From the NCBI GenBank assembly GCA_965247075.1, contig CBDFGK010000002.1, positions 930,001 to 994,000 on the forward strand: DNA of 64,000 nt, given 5' to 3'. Source of the DNA: CBDFGK01 sp965247075 (GTDB taxonomy: Bacteria; Pseudomonadota; Gammaproteobacteria; Pseudomonadales; Halieaceae). The translations under genes were made by a program, and so were the position numbers. Below, piece by piece: positions 8,601 through 17,381 of the stretch. The notes beneath the pieces are model-generated. The model worked only from the letters and a program-made list of their open reading frames with translations, did no database searches and was not told where the DNA came from. The number at the start of each line of letters is the position of its first letter. Positions within the stretch are counted from its first letter, which is position 1.

Positions 8601-11600
8601 GTATCTTGGTCAGCACCAATGTTTACGGGCGCGCCGCTGGACGGCACCCGTTGCCATTGATAGGTGATGCCAGTAGCCGCGCCATCCGGGTCGGTTACCG
8701 CGCCGGCAGTTAGCGTTTGCCCGACCTGAACGGTGCCGGTGATGGCACTGATGCTTCCCTCTTCATCCACATTGGTAACCGTCACCGTTACCGCACGTGC
8801 CTCGCTCGCCTCGCCGCCGTTGTCGGTGGCGATTACGGTGATCGAGTATGCCGATTTGGTTTCAAAGTCTGGCCTGGTGTTGAAGGTCAAGATGCCGGCG
8901 TTAGTTGTGCCATCGGTAGTAATGGAGAAATCTCCCCTATCTGCTCCGCCGACCGCCCAACTCGCAATGGTCCTGCCGGTGCTTGGGGTGGCGGTGAAGG
9001 TCGCCACAGTGCCCGTGGCACCTTCGGCAAACGTTATCGGCGATACTGGTGCAACCACAACCGGTCGGGTCGCAGTCGCCACACTAACAGTCACGGTGCG
9101 GGTGCGCGTGGCGACATTGCCGGCGCGGTCGGTGGCGGTGTAGGTAATGGTGTAGTCGGCGGGGGTGTTGGGGTCCACTGTGCCACTCGGGGTGGGCGTG
9201 GGGACACTGGCATCCACATTATCCGTGGCGGTGGCACCCGGCTCTGTGTATGTCCCGCCCACAGTCAGAACGACAGGCGCGTCGCCACCGGTCAGGGCGA
9301 TGGTTGGCGCGGTCAAATCAATTCGAATCGCACTATCGTCAGTTATCTGTGCGGTATTACCGGCGGGTCCAGCGGCTGTCAGTCTGCCGGTGCTATAACT
9401 CACCACCGCGCCTTCATCAGTAACCTCTGCCGCGACCACCGTGTAGGTTGCGGTATACACATTGCCCGCTGTGCCAGTCGGCGTGATGGGCTGCCCGGCG
9501 ATGGTAACGACCACCGGGACGCTTGCCAATGCCTGATTGACGGTGAAGGTCAGGGTCAGGGTGTCGCCATCTTTGGCGCGTTGTGCGTCGGTGTTGCTGG
9601 TAGTCAGCGCGGGTGCTGTGTCAAAGGCAAGGGCATCTTGCACGGTGATGACTACTGCGTCGGTGGCGCTTCCCTCGGGAGTGCCATCATCGGTGACGGT
9701 CAGGGTGAAGGTATAAGTCCCTGCCGCAACAGGCGTGAAGGTCGGGTTGGCGCTGTTGTCATCGCTCAAGGTGATGCCGGTGCCGGTGGTCAGTTCCCAA
9801 GAGTATGTCAGATCACCGTCATTACCATCGGGGTCGGTACCAGAGCTGGCCAGGGCTACTTCCATGCCGGTAACCCCAGTTTGCGGGGGCCCCGCTTCGG
9901 CAGTCGGCGGCTGGTTGGCGGTGCCGCTCGCGCTCGCTTCTGCCGCGGGACCGTCGTTGCCGGCGATGTCCATCACGCTGTCTATGGCAAGGGTCAGGCT
10001 GAAGGCCGCCAGAGTCGGGGTGAAGGTGATGGTGTGGGTGATGCGATCGTCGGTGGTCACGCTATCCACCGTGGCGCCAGCGGCGGTGATGTCGGTGCTA
10101 GCAAAGTCCAACGCTTCAGAGAAGGTGATGTCGTGCATCTGCGCCGTGCCAATCACGCCTGGGGCGATGGTGGTTACAAAGGTCTCCACCGTCGGGGCGG
10201 TGCTGTCCACGGTAACCGCACCGAGTTCGGCAGTTCCGTCGCTATCTCCAACCTGAGTGGCTACCACATTGGCATGCCTGCCTTCGGGCAGGGTGAAACT
10301 GGTGGTGGCGCTGGTCTGGATAGTGAAGAAAGTGGTGCCATCGGTGGCGTATCTCCAACTGCCGCCGGGGTTCGACACATTCACCACGCCGTTGCGGGTG
10401 ATGCCATCGCCGTCAATGCCGGTGTCATCAGCCAGGGCGATGCGGAACGCGTTCGACGCGGTTACGAAGATGCGCACCGTGTCGGTGGCGGTAACATTGG
10501 CACTATCGGTGACGGTCAGGGTGAACGTCAAGTCATTGGCAAGAGCCGGCGCGGTGAAGGTCGGGCTGACGACAGTGGTACTGCTCAAGGTAACAGTCGC
10601 GCCTGTGTTCTGCGCCCAGGCATATTCCAGCTCATCGCCGGTGCTGCCGGAGCCGTCCAGGGTCACCATCGCGCCGGTATCCACATTTCGCTGATCAAGC
10701 CCAGCATTGGCAACCGGCGGCTGGTTGGTCACGGGCGCGGCAATCACGGCGGCGGTCGCCGCGCTGGTTGCCATCTTGCCACTGCCCTGCGGGTCGGTGT
10801 AAGTGGCGATGACTTGAATGGTCTTGCCTTCATCACCAACTCCCGGCGTGTAGGTCATGCCAGTGCCGATGTTGGTGGTGACGCCAGACTCCACGCTTTG
10901 CCATTGATAGGTGATGCCAGTAACCGCGCCATCCGGGTCGGTTACCATGCCGGCGGTCAATGCCACGCCAACCTGAGCGGTGCCGGTGATGGCACCGATG
11001 CTTCCCTCTTCATCCACATTGGTAACCGTCACCGTAACCGCCTGTGTGCCTGTCAGGTTGCTTGGGTCGCCATCGGTTTCGGTGGCGGTAATGGTGATCG
11101 AGTAGGTCGCGGCGTGCGCGTCTTCAAAGTCCGGCGAAGTCTTGAAAGTCAATGCGCCATTCGTATCAATCGCAAACAAACTCGCATCCGTGCCAGTGAC
11201 TGACCAGGCGATGGTGTTGGTATCGGTCGTGGTGTAGGTCGCCACTGGCGTGGTGACGGGGGTGTTCTCGGCATAATTCGGTGCAGCATTGCCACTGACT
11301 ACCGGCGGCTGGTTGGTCACGGGCGGCGCGCTCACGGTGATGGTTACCATGTCGGCGGCACTGTTGGCGCCGTCATTATCGGTAACGATCAGGCTGAAGA
11401 CCAGATCCGTAGCCGCATCCGGCGCGGTGAAGGTCGGGGCGGCGGTGGTGGTACTGCTCAAGGTAACAGTCGTGCCGCTGTCCTGTGTCCAGGCATAACT
11501 CGCGATAGTGCCATCGTCGTCTGTGCCGGAGCCGCTCAGGGTCACGGGCGCAGCACCGGTCAACACCTCTTGATCGTCCCCGGCTTCGGCAGTCGGCGCG

Positions 11601-14600
11601 GTGTTTGCCGCGGTCGCCGTGCCGGCTTGGCTGGTCTCGTCAACCGACCACGCGACCAGGTCGGTCACGCTGCCCGCGGCAAGGGTCAGAGTGAAGTCTG
11701 CCGCAGTCGCGGTGTAGGTGATGGTGTAGGCAGCACCGCTACCGCTCACAGCAGTCACATCGATACCTGTGGAAGTGGAGAAATCAGTCGCAGCCAAACC
11801 GAACACATTCTCGGAGAAGGTGATGGCGTGCGTCTGCCCGCCCTGGTCAATCACAGCACCGGCAATGCTGCCGAGGATCACCGTCGGCGCATCACTATCA
11901 ATGGTAAATGCGGCCAAACCGGCAAAAGCGGAAACAACGCTATTCACGGTCTGGCGCACTCGCACTTGGTCGTCGGTGTATGCGTCACTGGTGTTGGGTA
12001 AAACGAAACGCTCCACGTTGTGGTCGGAGACAGTGGTGTAAGCGTCGCCATTATTAATAGACCATTGCCAGGTATTCGCAGCGTTGTCACCAAAACCGCT
12101 TGCCAGCGTAACGGCTATCCCTCTATTTCTGGTGAAGCGGTCCGTATTCACACCCCCATCGGCCGCCGTGTCCCGCTCCAGGGCAATGCCCGGAGCCGGG
12201 CCAAGTGCGTCCGCGGCCTGCACCGCGGCGGTCGGGGTGCTGGTTGCCATCTTGCCACTGCCCTGCGGGTCGGTGTAAGTGGCGATGACTTGAATGGTCT
12301 TGCCGACATCATCAACTCCCGGCGTGTAGGCTGCATCGGTACCCGCGCCGCTGATGGTGGTGTAGGTGTTGGTGCCGTCCGGCGCACTTTGCCATGCATG
12401 GGTGACGCCGGTAACCGCGCCATCCGGGTCGGTCACGCTGGCAGTCAGCATTACGTCAACCTTAGCGGTGCCGGCGATGGTTGCGGTGCCGTCTTCATCC
12501 ACATTGGTAACCGTTACCGTTACCGCCTGTGTGCCTGTCAGGTTGTTTGGGTCGTCATCGGTTTCGGTGGCGGTAATGTTGATCGAGTAGGTCGGGCCGT
12601 GCGCGTCTTCAAAGTTCGGCGAAGCCCTGAAAGTCAATACGCCACTGGTAGGATCAATCGCAAACAAACTCGCATCCGTGCCACCGACTGACCAGGCGAT
12701 GGTGTTGGTATCGGTCGTGGCGTAGGTCGCCACTGGCGTGGTGGCCACGTCAGCGTTCTCGGCATAATTCGGTGCTGCCTCGCCACTGACTACCGGTGCG
12801 GTGTTGGTCGCGCCCGTCGGCGCGCTCACGGTCACGGTGCGGGTTACCGAGTTGGAGACATTGCCGGCGCGGTCGGTCGCGGTGTAGGTGATGGTGTAGT
12901 CGCCGGCAGTGTTGGTGTCCACTACTATGCCCGAAACTATCATAGAGTCGGGTCGGGTAGTCGTCGCCGTAGTGTCGCTGCGCCCCGCCCCACTAATGCC
13001 CGCATCTTCCGCGTCGGTATATGTGCCGCCATGGGCGACGGTAACTGGGCCGCCCACCAGAGTGATGGTCGGTGCCACGGTGTCGATAGTCACTGTTCCG
13101 AGGAAAGGGTGTCTGAAATCAGATGCCGTGTTCGCGGGGTCGGCAGTGTCCGTGACACCGCGAACATTAAATCCTGCCGCTGTATCGTCCTCAGCAGGTG
13201 TGATGGTATAGGTCGCCGAATATTGGTTGGTGTCGCCGACCCGCAGCAGATTTTGCACAGGGCGGGCTGTAGTGTCAAAGCCAAAGAAGGCAGCACCCAC
13301 AAGCGAACTTTCGGCAAGCGGTTCGTCGGAGTTCACGAACGCCGTGAGGGTGTCACCAGCATTCAAAAAGGTCCCAGTGCCCACCTCTACCCCACCAGTG
13401 TGTTCAAACCGGTCGAAGGTAATCACCGGCGCGGTGTTGGTCGCGCCCGCCGGCGCGCTCACGGTCACGGTGCGGGTTACCGAGTTGGAGACATTGCCGG
13501 CGCGGTCGGTCGCGGTGTAGGTGATGGTGTAGTCGCCGGCAGTGTTGGTGTCCACTACTATGCCATCTACTGTCGTAGCGTCGGGTCGGGTAGTCGTCGC
13601 CGTAGTGTCGCTCCGCCCCGCCCCACTAATGCCCGCATCTTCCGCGTCGGTATATGTGCCGCCATGGGCGACGGTAACTGGGCCGCCCACCAGAGTGATG
13701 GTCGGTGCCACGGTGTCGATAGTCACTGTTCCGAGGAAAGGGTGTCTGAAATCAGATGCCGTGTTCGCGGTGTCGGCAGTGTCCGTGACACCGCGAACAT
13801 TAAATTGTGGCTCTGCATCGTGATCAGCAGTTATGATGGTATAGGTCGTCGAATATTGATATGGGTCGGTGGTGCCGGCTACCCGCAGCAGATTTTGCAC
13901 AGGGCGGTTTGATCCCTCAAAGCCAAAGAAGGCAGCACCCACAAGCGAACTTTCGGCAAGCGGTTCGTCGGAGTTCACGAACGCCGTGAGGGTGTCACCA
14001 GCATTCAAAAAGGTCCCAGTGCCCACCTCTACCCCACCGGTTTGTTCAAACCGGTTGAAGGTAATCATCGGTGCGGTGTTGTCGGCGGCCGGGTCGCTCA
14101 CGGTGATGACTACCGTGTCGGCGGTACTGCCGTCATCGTCATTATCGGTAACGATCAGGCTGAAGACCAGCGTCGTAGCCGCATCCGGCGCGGTGAAGGT
14201 CGGGCCGGCGGTATCAGCACCGGTCAAGGCAACAATCGTGCCGCTGTCCTGTGTCCAGGCATAACTCTCGATAGTGCCATCGGGGTCGCTACTGCCGGAG
14301 CCGTCCAGGGTTACCGACGCGCCGGTGTCCACCCTTTGCGCGGGTCCGGCTTCGGCAGTCGGCGGCGTGTTGGTCGCCGGGTCCGCAAAGCCATCCTTGC
14401 TCGTTGTGCTGGCGGGACTAGGGTTGCCGGCCACGTCGGTTACGCTACCGCCGTCAACGGCAAATGTGAAGGTTTCCGCGTTCGGGGTGAAGGTGATGGT
14501 ATACTGGGTGCCGGGGTCGATGCCGGGGCCGCTGACGGGGCTCACATCACTCACCGTGAGGCCGGTGGAATCGGAGAAATCACCCACTTCCAAACCGGTT

Positions 14601-15976
14601 ACCGGCTCGAGGAAGGTGATGTCGTAGCGTTGCAGATCGCTAACCACACCACGGGGAATTTTGGGAATAGCCACAGCCGCCGGGGCCACATCAATTAGAA
14701 TCGTATCGGGATACTCAGCCTCGTCCGGGTCAAAGGTATTGCCGGTATCACCGTCGGCTGCCATTTCGTCAATGTCATACCTCACCGGCACGCCGTTTCT
14801 TGTAGAAAGCCCAAACTCCACGACCCTTGAGCGCACGCTGTGGGTCGCGATAAACTCATTGTCACCGCCAGGGTTCGCCGTGACCCTCATCCCGTCGATG
14901 GTCACGGTTGGGCTGCTTGCCAATGCTTGATTGACGGTGAAGGTCAGGGTCAGCGTGTCGCCTTCTTTGGCGTAGGTTACGCCATCCGTCGTCACGCCAT
15001 TGCTGGTGAGCACGGGTTCCCCTCCCGCGGCAAAGCCAAGGCGCACGCCAAGGCGCACTGGCACGACGACTTCGCGGGTAACCTGCGCGGCAGTATTATC
15101 GGCGTGGTCGGTTGCATCGTAGGTAATCGTGTAGGTGCCGGGGGTGGCGGTGCTCACGGTGTCACCACCCACGACCAGCTTGGACTGGATGGCGGCATCC
15201 AGATTATCCGTGACGGTGGCGCCCAGATCGGTGTAGGATTCGCCCACTTTCAGGGTAATGCTGGCCGCACCATTCAGGGCGATGGTTGGAGCAGTTCTAT
15301 CAAAGGTAAATGCGGCAAGCCCGGCAAATGTGGAAGTAACGCCATTCACGGTCTGGCGCACTCGCACCTGATCGTCCTCATATATGCCGTCGCCCAATCC
15401 GAAATGGAGATTGGGGGCGTTATCAGCGTTGTCCACCTTAGTGCGAGCGTAATTATCAGCACCGCCATCGACGGATATTCCCCAGGTGTCGCCCATGTCG
15501 ACATCAAAATCACTCGCCAGAGTAATATCTATCCCTCTATTTCTGGTGATGCGGTCATCCGGGTTACCCGCGAGCGGACCACTCAGGACGATGGTCGGGG
15601 GGGCCTGTACCAGTACAATCTGCTCTACAACATCGGAACCGCCAAAGGATAAGACGGCATTACCCACATAATTGGTAGTACTAAAGAAGATACTTACTTG
15701 GTCACCTACTGCGTCGTTCGTAACAGAGGCCGTATTAGACGCTCCGTCCAACATAGCAGTGTATGTGCCTGCCTGGAGGGGTGTAAAAGATATTACTACC
15801 TGTTCGGTAGACGGATTATGGACAACCTCAAAAGAGTCGCCCTCGATTGCCGTCTGGCCATCTGTGTAAACTATTCTTGGGGTGCCCTGCGCATGGGCGA
15901 TGCCGGTTGATGCCAGCATCGCCACCAGCAACGCCGCAGCGAACACGAATGGGGTGATTGTTTTGTTTTTGTTCAT
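5618..15976 (-). CDS. Giant Ig/PKD/cadherin-repeat surface protein with C-terminal autotransporter barrel
   Basis: The 3452-residue protein is predicted to be secreted and displayed on the outer membrane. Residues 1-29 are a signal peptide (cleavage after A-H-A). The passenger is a string of bacterial Ig-like folds: DUF5011/HYR-like units near 225-305 and 2912-2995, PKD-like units (AEAGPAQ...LDGSGSSDPDG) near 535-627, 2707-2805 and 2810-2907, and two almost identical about 210-residue units at 634-1055. Cadherin-like units (NYAEN...FEDAH...VTVTNVDEEG) lie near 1057-1165, 1555-1658 and 2300-2407. The last about 370 residues (from LTLWGAGDYRDL) form an autotransporter-type barrel ending in Phe. 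A role as adhesin is inference. The start is preceded by AGGGGG and by an alternative upstream start across a G18 tract. nqrM lies upstream on the same strand. Confidence 0.88.
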   Translation of the reverse strand: MNKNKTITPFVFAAALLVAMLASTGIAHAQGTPRIVYTDGQTAIEGDSFEVVHNPSTEQVVISFTPLQAGTYTAMLDGASNTASVTNDAVGDQVSIFFSTTNYVGNAVLSFGGSDVVEQIVLVQAPPTIVLSGPLAGNPDDRITRNRGIDITLASDFDVDMGDTWGISVDGGADNYARTKVDNADNAPNLHFGLGDGIYEDDQVRVRQTVNGVTSTFAGLAAFTFDRTAPTIALNGAASITLKVGESYTDLGATVTDNLDAAIQSKLVVGGDTVSTATPGTYTITYDATDHADNTAAQVTREVVVPVRLGVRLGFAAGGEPVLTSNGVTTDGVTYAKEGDTLTLTFTVNQALASSPTVTIDGMRVTANPGGDNEFIATHSVRSRVVEFGLSTRNGVPVRYDIDEMAADGDTGNTFDPDEAEYPDTILIDVAPAAVAIPKIPRGVVSDLQRYDITFLEPVTGLEVGDFSDSTGLTVSDVSPVSGPGIDPGTQYTITFTPNAETFTFAVDGGSVTDVAGNPSPASTTSKDGFADPATNTPPTAEAGPAQRVDTGASVTLDGSGSSDPDGTIESYAWTQDSGTIVALTGADTAGPTFTAPDAATTLVFSLIVTDNDDDGSTADTVVITVSDPAADNTAPMITFNRFEQTGGVEVGTGTFLNAGDTLTAFVNSDEPLAESSLVGAAFFGFEGSNRPVQNLLRVAGTTDPYQYSTTYTIITADHDAEPQFNVRGVTDTADTANTASDFRHPFLGTVTIDTVAPTITLVGGPVTVAHGGTYTDAEDAGISGAGRSDTTATTTRPDATTVDGIVVDTNTAGDYTITYTATDRAGNVSNSVTRTVTVSAPAGATNTAPVITFDRFEHTGGVEVGTGTFLNAGDTLTAFVNSDEPLAESSLVGAAFFGFDTTARPVQNLLRVGDTNQYSATYTITPAEDDTAAGFNVRGVTDTADPANTASDFRHPFLGTVTIDTVAPTITLVGGPVTVAHGGTYTDAEDAGISGAGRSDTTATTTRPDSMIVSGIVVDTNTAGDYTITYTATDRAGNVSNSVTRTVTVSAPTGATNTAPVVSGEAAPNYAENADVATTPVATYATTDTNTIAWSVGGTDASLFAIDPTSGVLTFRASPNFEDAHGPTYSINITATETDDDPNNLTGTQAVTVTVTNVDEDGTATIAGTAKVDVMLTASVTDPDGAVTGVTHAWQSAPDGTNTYTTISGAGTDAAYTPGVDDVGKTIQVIATYTDPQGSGKMATSTPTAAVQAADALGPAPGIALERDTAADGGVNTDRFTRNRGIAVTLASGFGDNAANTWQWSINNGDAYTTVSDHNVERFVLPNTSDAYTDDQVRVRQTVNSVVSAFAGLAAFTIDSDAPTVILGSIAGAVIDQGGQTHAITFSENVFGLAATDFSTSTGIDVTAVSGSGAAYTITYTATAADFTLTLAAGSVTDLVAWSVDETSQAGTATAANTAPTAEAGDDQEVLTGAAPVTLSGSGTDDDGTIASYAWTQDSGTTVTLSSTTTAAPTFTAPDAATDLVFSLIVTDNDGANSAADMVTITVSAPPVTNQPPVVSGNAAPNYAENTPVTTPVATYTTTDTNTIAWSVTGTDASLFAIDTNGALTFKTSPDFEDAHAATYSITITATETDGDPSNLTGTQAVTVTVTNVDEEGSIGAITGTAQVGVALTAGMVTDPDGAVTGITYQWQSVESGVTTNIGTGMTYTPGVGDEGKTIQVIATYTDPQGSGKMATSAATAAVIAAPVTNQPPVANAGLDQRNVDTGAMVTLDGSGSTGDELEYAWAQNTGATVTLSSTTVVSPTFTAPALANDLTFTLTVTDSANVTATDTVRIFVTASNAFRIALADDTGIDGDGITRNGVVNVSNPGGSWRYATDGTTFFTIQTSATTSFTLPEGRHANVVATQVGDSDGTAELGAVTVDSTAPTVETFVTTIAPGVIGTAQMHDITFSEALDFASTDITAAGATVDSVTTDDRITHTITFTPTLAAFSLTLAIDSVMDIAGNDGPAAEASASGTANQPPTAEAGPPQTGVTGMEVALASSGTDPDGNDGDLTYSWELTTGTGITLSDDNSANPTFTPVAAGTYTFTLTVTDDGTPEGSATDAVVITVQDALAFDTAPALTTSNTDAQRAKDGDTLTLTFTVNQALASVPVVVTIAGQPITPTGTAGNVYTATYTVVAAEVTDEGAVVSYSTGRLTAAGPAGNTAQITDDSAIRIDLTAPTIALTGGDAPVVLTVGGTYTEPGATATDNVDASVPTPTPSGTVDPNTPADYTITYTATDRAGNVATRTRTVTVSVATATRPVVVAPVSPITFAEGATGTVATFTATPSTGRTIASWAVGGADRGDFSITTDGTTNAGILTFNTRPDFETKSAYSITVIATDNGGEASEARAVTVTVTNVDEEGSISAITGTVQVGQTLTAGAVTDPDGAATGITYQWQRVPSSGAPVNIGADQDTYNVVVADLGATLRVVVSYSDGVGTADTATSAPTATVIAAGATPMPGIALAMDTGSSASDGITSNGLVNVPLASDFETETDSPDSWDYSTNGGGSYTDGTNPTTDPLASSLTASFDLGSLADATYQLRVRQTIGGTRSAPASLQVTLDRTAPTVIFGDITAVIDKEQTHPIIFSEAVDFVSADITAAGATVNSVALDSGSDRAYTITFTPNMADFSLTLAADSVMDIAGNDGPAAEARASGTETVASTPPPAPANRNPVAEAGPAQSVETGVEVTLDGSMSSDPDGTIARYAWTHTLTGGSAPATPITVTGADTAGPTFTPVAAGTYTFTLTVTDAGTPAASHTDTVVITVTVPANRLPVADAGPAQSVETGVEVTLDGSMSSDPDGTIARYAWTQDSGTEVTLSDPTAARPTFTAPDAAGELVFTLTVTDDADSPASNTATVIITVTRPLDTVAPVITLLGDSPLDVNQGATYTDPGATASDDRDGELSAGIIVGGDTVDTDTIGAYTVTYDVSDAADNAAVTVTRIVRVVAARDLTALNEAILPEVARDIADQNVSAITRRLEQARLPSRVGSSASLGGASSLAEIAKSQGGTVADGQFDLQRLMSSSNFVLPLSATDAGAADGGTQLTLWGAGDYRDLKGADGVRWSGDLFSLQLGLDAHLNERTILGVSVSKSQVELDYTTPGPAAGGNYDLDITSVHPYLGWTAGGLDFWATLGYGEGELEISADGAQTDIPSSDLSMQTLGLGANGVLMETGTTTLLLKTEILSTQLEVDASEGITAITQQAHRARMTLEAIRGFSLESGARLETSLEAGLRYDGGDGTTGAGAELGGGLRYASHSGGLVIEGKARALVGGKGDTEEWGLSGLITYNPAANGRGLSFSLTPSYGATTSGVERLWQQGLDDGLEAQGGNDGYNYTPNLNLRLDYGMDVSAMPGLVTPYTEFSFGATGDTYRLGLQWQRSKWFDLKLVAERKAGQITADHRIYLEGEIVF
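12795..14075 (-). repeat. Tandem duplication of an about 630-bp Ig-unit pair inside the giant gene
   Basis: Two adjacent blocks (about 13435-14075 and 12795-13434) share long identical stretches. They encode the same two-domain unit: a FLNAGDTLTAFVNSDEPLAE domain followed by a TITLVGGPVTVAHGGTYTD domain. The high identity suggests a recent duplication or gene conversion. The length is close to a multiple of three, so the frame is kept. Smaller duplicated blocks occur elsewhere in the gene, for example about 90 bp around 7424-7510 and 7725-7812. Confidence 0.8.
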
Positions 15977-16082
15977 GACACCTGTGCCCCCCTGCTGTGT
16001 GCTGGCGGGGGGGGGGGGGGGGGGTACCTATTGCTACCGGCAACGCGGAGGCAAAAGCGAATTGGGTGATTAGTTTTTTCAT
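15977..16082 (-). other. Alternative upstream start for the giant gene, out of frame at the current tract length
   Basis: On the minus strand an ATG at 16082, preceded by AAGG at a suitable distance, opens MKKLITQFAFASALPVAIG. The DNA and protein resemble the start of the giant protein (KTITPFVFAAALLVAM), so the signal-peptide-coding end appears duplicated. The frame then enters the C18 run (G18 on the plus strand). With 18 bases it misses the giant frame and continues 84 codons to a stop near 15828. With 17 or 20 bases it would read through into the giant frame and add 35 residues in front of its first Met. This is calculated from the sequence; its use in the cell is inference. Confidence 0.6.
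16007..16024. repeat. Homopolymeric G18 tract (possible phase-variation switch)
   Basis: Eighteen uninterrupted G residues on the plus strand lie 31-48 bp upstream of the giant gene start codon. Such tracts slip during replication and are typical contingency switches before or within surface-protein genes in other bacteria. Here slippage would join or separate the upstream start from the main frame, and would also change the promoter-to-start spacing. A tract of this length may also be miscounted in the assembly. Confidence 0.85.
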
Positions 16083-16164
16083 GATGTTTGCCTTATAGTA
16101 AATGAAGTTGGTTTGAACGACCCGCGTTCAGGGTATATCAATAGCATCACTGGATTCCACTTAT

Positions 16165-16338
16165 CTATTTCTCGCAATGCTCAGGGTCGCCGCCGCAAAT
16201 CTCGCAGGCCCCGTCAAGGCCAATCCTGTTGAGGCCGCCGCAGGAACCTGATATTGGTGCCCGACCACGCATCACACCGATTGCCATACCGGCAACCACG
16301 ACAACCAACAGCACAAAGGATAGCACAGCTTCAATCAT
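16165..16338 (-). CDS. nqrM: Na+-NQR maturation factor NqrM
   Basis: This 57-residue membrane protein is needed for assembly of the sodium-pumping NADH:quinone reductase. The start ATG at 16338 follows GAAGTGAGAAA, a weak ribosome-binding site. Residues about 3-23 are a transmembrane helix (VLSFVLLVVVVAGMAIGV), followed by GRAPISGSCGGLNRIGLDG and the cysteine cluster ACEICGGDPEHCEK, the hallmark of the DUF539/NqrM family. In most genomes nqrM closes the nqrABCDEF operon. Those genes are not in this window, so it stands alone, upstream of the giant adhesin gene on the same strand and divergent from the first coiled-coil gene. Four shortened copies follow in the array. Confidence 0.88.
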   Translation of the reverse strand: MIEAVLSFVLLVVVVAGMAIGVMRGRAPISGSCGGLNRIGLDGACEICGGDPEHCEK

Positions 16339-16473
16339 TTTCTCACTTCCCTGTTAGCCCAATGGCCGGCGCCTGCGCTTTTTCGGCTGATCGTTGGCCG
16401 AGGATTTACCCGGTGCTGTCCCCCACGCTGAACAATGCGGTATACTGCACGGCAATGTTGCGTGGAGATAGCC

Positions 16474-16722
16474 ATGTCCCCTGAAATTCTGACCATCCTT
16501 GGTATGACAGCGACCCTCCTGATTGCCACTTGGACCATGAACCGCTCACTGCGGGCCGATCTGCACCGCTTCGAAGATAAAGTGGATGCCCGCTTTGATT
16601 CTGTGCATTCCGAAATCCACGATCTGCGCGAAGCCCAACACGGGCTTGATAACCGCATGGCCGGCCTCGAAGGACTGATGCAGGGACTCAAGGAAGCGAT
16701 TGTCGCCCGCTCGGCGGCCTGA
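16474..16722 (+). CDS. Array coiled-coil membrane protein 1 (82 aa)
   Basis: The function is unknown. The ATG at 16474 was chosen over an upstream in-frame ATG at 16435 because GGAGA lies 5 bases before it and because this start is conserved in all six copies. Residues about 3-22 (PEILTILGMTATLLIATWTM) form a single transmembrane helix. A short coil (RFEDKVDARFDSVHSEIHDL) follows, and then the conserved tail REAQHGLDNRMAGLEGL...AIVARSAA. A TATACT -10-like box lies at 16440-16445. This copy lacks the expanded middle and is divergent from the intact nqrM, so it may be closest to the founder. The size and architecture recall small one-helix coiled-coil proteins of unknown role. Confidence 0.7.
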   Translation: MSPEILTILGMTATLLIATWTMNRSLRADLHRFEDKVDARFDSVHSEIHDLREAQHGLDNRMAGLEGLMQGLKEAIVARSAA

Positions 16723-16756
16723 GTGTGTCGGTCTGTGGCCGCGTTGTCTCGGCGCG

Positions 16757-16897
16757 TCACGATGCAGCCCCGTCAAGGCCAATTTTGTTGGGGCCGCCGC
16801 AGGAACCTGATATTGGCGCACGACCACGCATCACACCGATTGCCATACCGGCGACCACGGCAACCAACAGTGCAAAGGATCGCACAGGTTCAATCAT
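16757..16897 (-). pseudogene. Truncated nqrM copy 1 (46 codons)
   Basis: It reads MIEPVRSFALLVAVVAGMAIG, the transmembrane part, and then GRAPISGSCGGPNKIGLDGAAS followed directly by a stop. The ACEICGGDPEHCEK cysteine cluster of true NqrM is gone; its place is taken by spacer sequence common to all array units. The first half stays open and well conserved, so a truncated membrane peptide could still be made, but it should not replace NqrM if the lost cysteines are needed. Confidence 0.7.
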
Positions 16898-17032
16898 TTT
16901 CTCACTGTCCTGTTAGCCCAATGGCTGGCGCCTGCGCTTTTTTGGCTGATCGTTGGCCGAGGATTTACCCGGTGCTGTCCCCCACGCTGAACAATGCGGT
17001 ATACTGCACGGCAATGTTGCGTGGAGATAGCC

Positions 17033-17347
17033 ATGTCCCCTGAAATTCTGACCATCCTTGGTATGACAGCGACCCTCCTGATTGCCACTTGGACCATGAA
17101 CCGGTCCTTGCGGGCCGATCTGCACCGCTTCGAAGATAAAGTGGATGCCCGCTTTGAGGCCTTTGAAGTGAAAGTGGATGCCCGCTTTGAGGCCTTTGAA
17201 GTGAAAGTGGATGCCCGCTTTGATTCTGTGCATTCCGAAATCCACGATCTGCGCGAAGCCCAACACGGGCTTGATAACCGCATGGCCGGTCTTGAAGGGC
17301 TGATGCAGGGACTCAGGGAAGCGATTGTCGCCCGCTCGGCGGCCTGA
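17033..17347 (+). CDS. Array coiled-coil membrane protein 2 (104 aa)
   Basis: It shares the N-terminal helix and C-terminal tail of copy 1, but the middle carries extra 11-residue units VDARFEAFEVK, encoded by exact 33-bp direct repeats at 17141-17173 and 17174-17206 and a third, diverging one at 17207-17239. Each added unit is three turns of a hendecad coiled coil, so the protein is lengthened without loss of register. GGAGA precedes the ATG as in the other copies. It is followed by a shortened nqrM copy on the other strand. Confidence 0.7.
   Translation: MSPEILTILGMTATLLIATWTMNRSLRADLHRFEDKVDARFEAFEVKVDARFEAFEVKVDARFDSVHSEIHDLREAQHGLDNRMAGLEGLMQGLREAIVARSAA
17141..17239 (+). repeat. 33-bp in-frame direct repeats, three copies
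   Basis: The unit starts GTGGATGCCCGCTTTGA and encodes VDARFEAFEVK. The first two copies are identical over 33 bases; the third keeps the first half only. The same first half (GTGGATGCCCGCTTTGA) recurs as 21-bp repeats in array gene 5 at 18765-18827, which shows different expansion modes of one seed. Confidence 0.85.
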
Positions 17348-17381
17348 GTGTGTCGGTCTGTGGCCGCGTTGTCTCGGCGCG

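Noticed and set aside
8717..11203. An 828-codon plus-strand open frame inside the giant gene
   Set aside because: It is antisense to the repeat-rich adhesin gene. Its Gly/Arg/His-rich composition arises from the GC-rich repeats, and it shows no domain, no ribosome-binding site and no family motif.
5618..15976. Reading the giant gene as a polyketide or non-ribosomal peptide synthase because of its size
   Set aside because: The protein has a signal peptide, Ig/PKD/cadherin-like repeats and an autotransporter barrel, and no carrier, condensation or ketosynthase motif.
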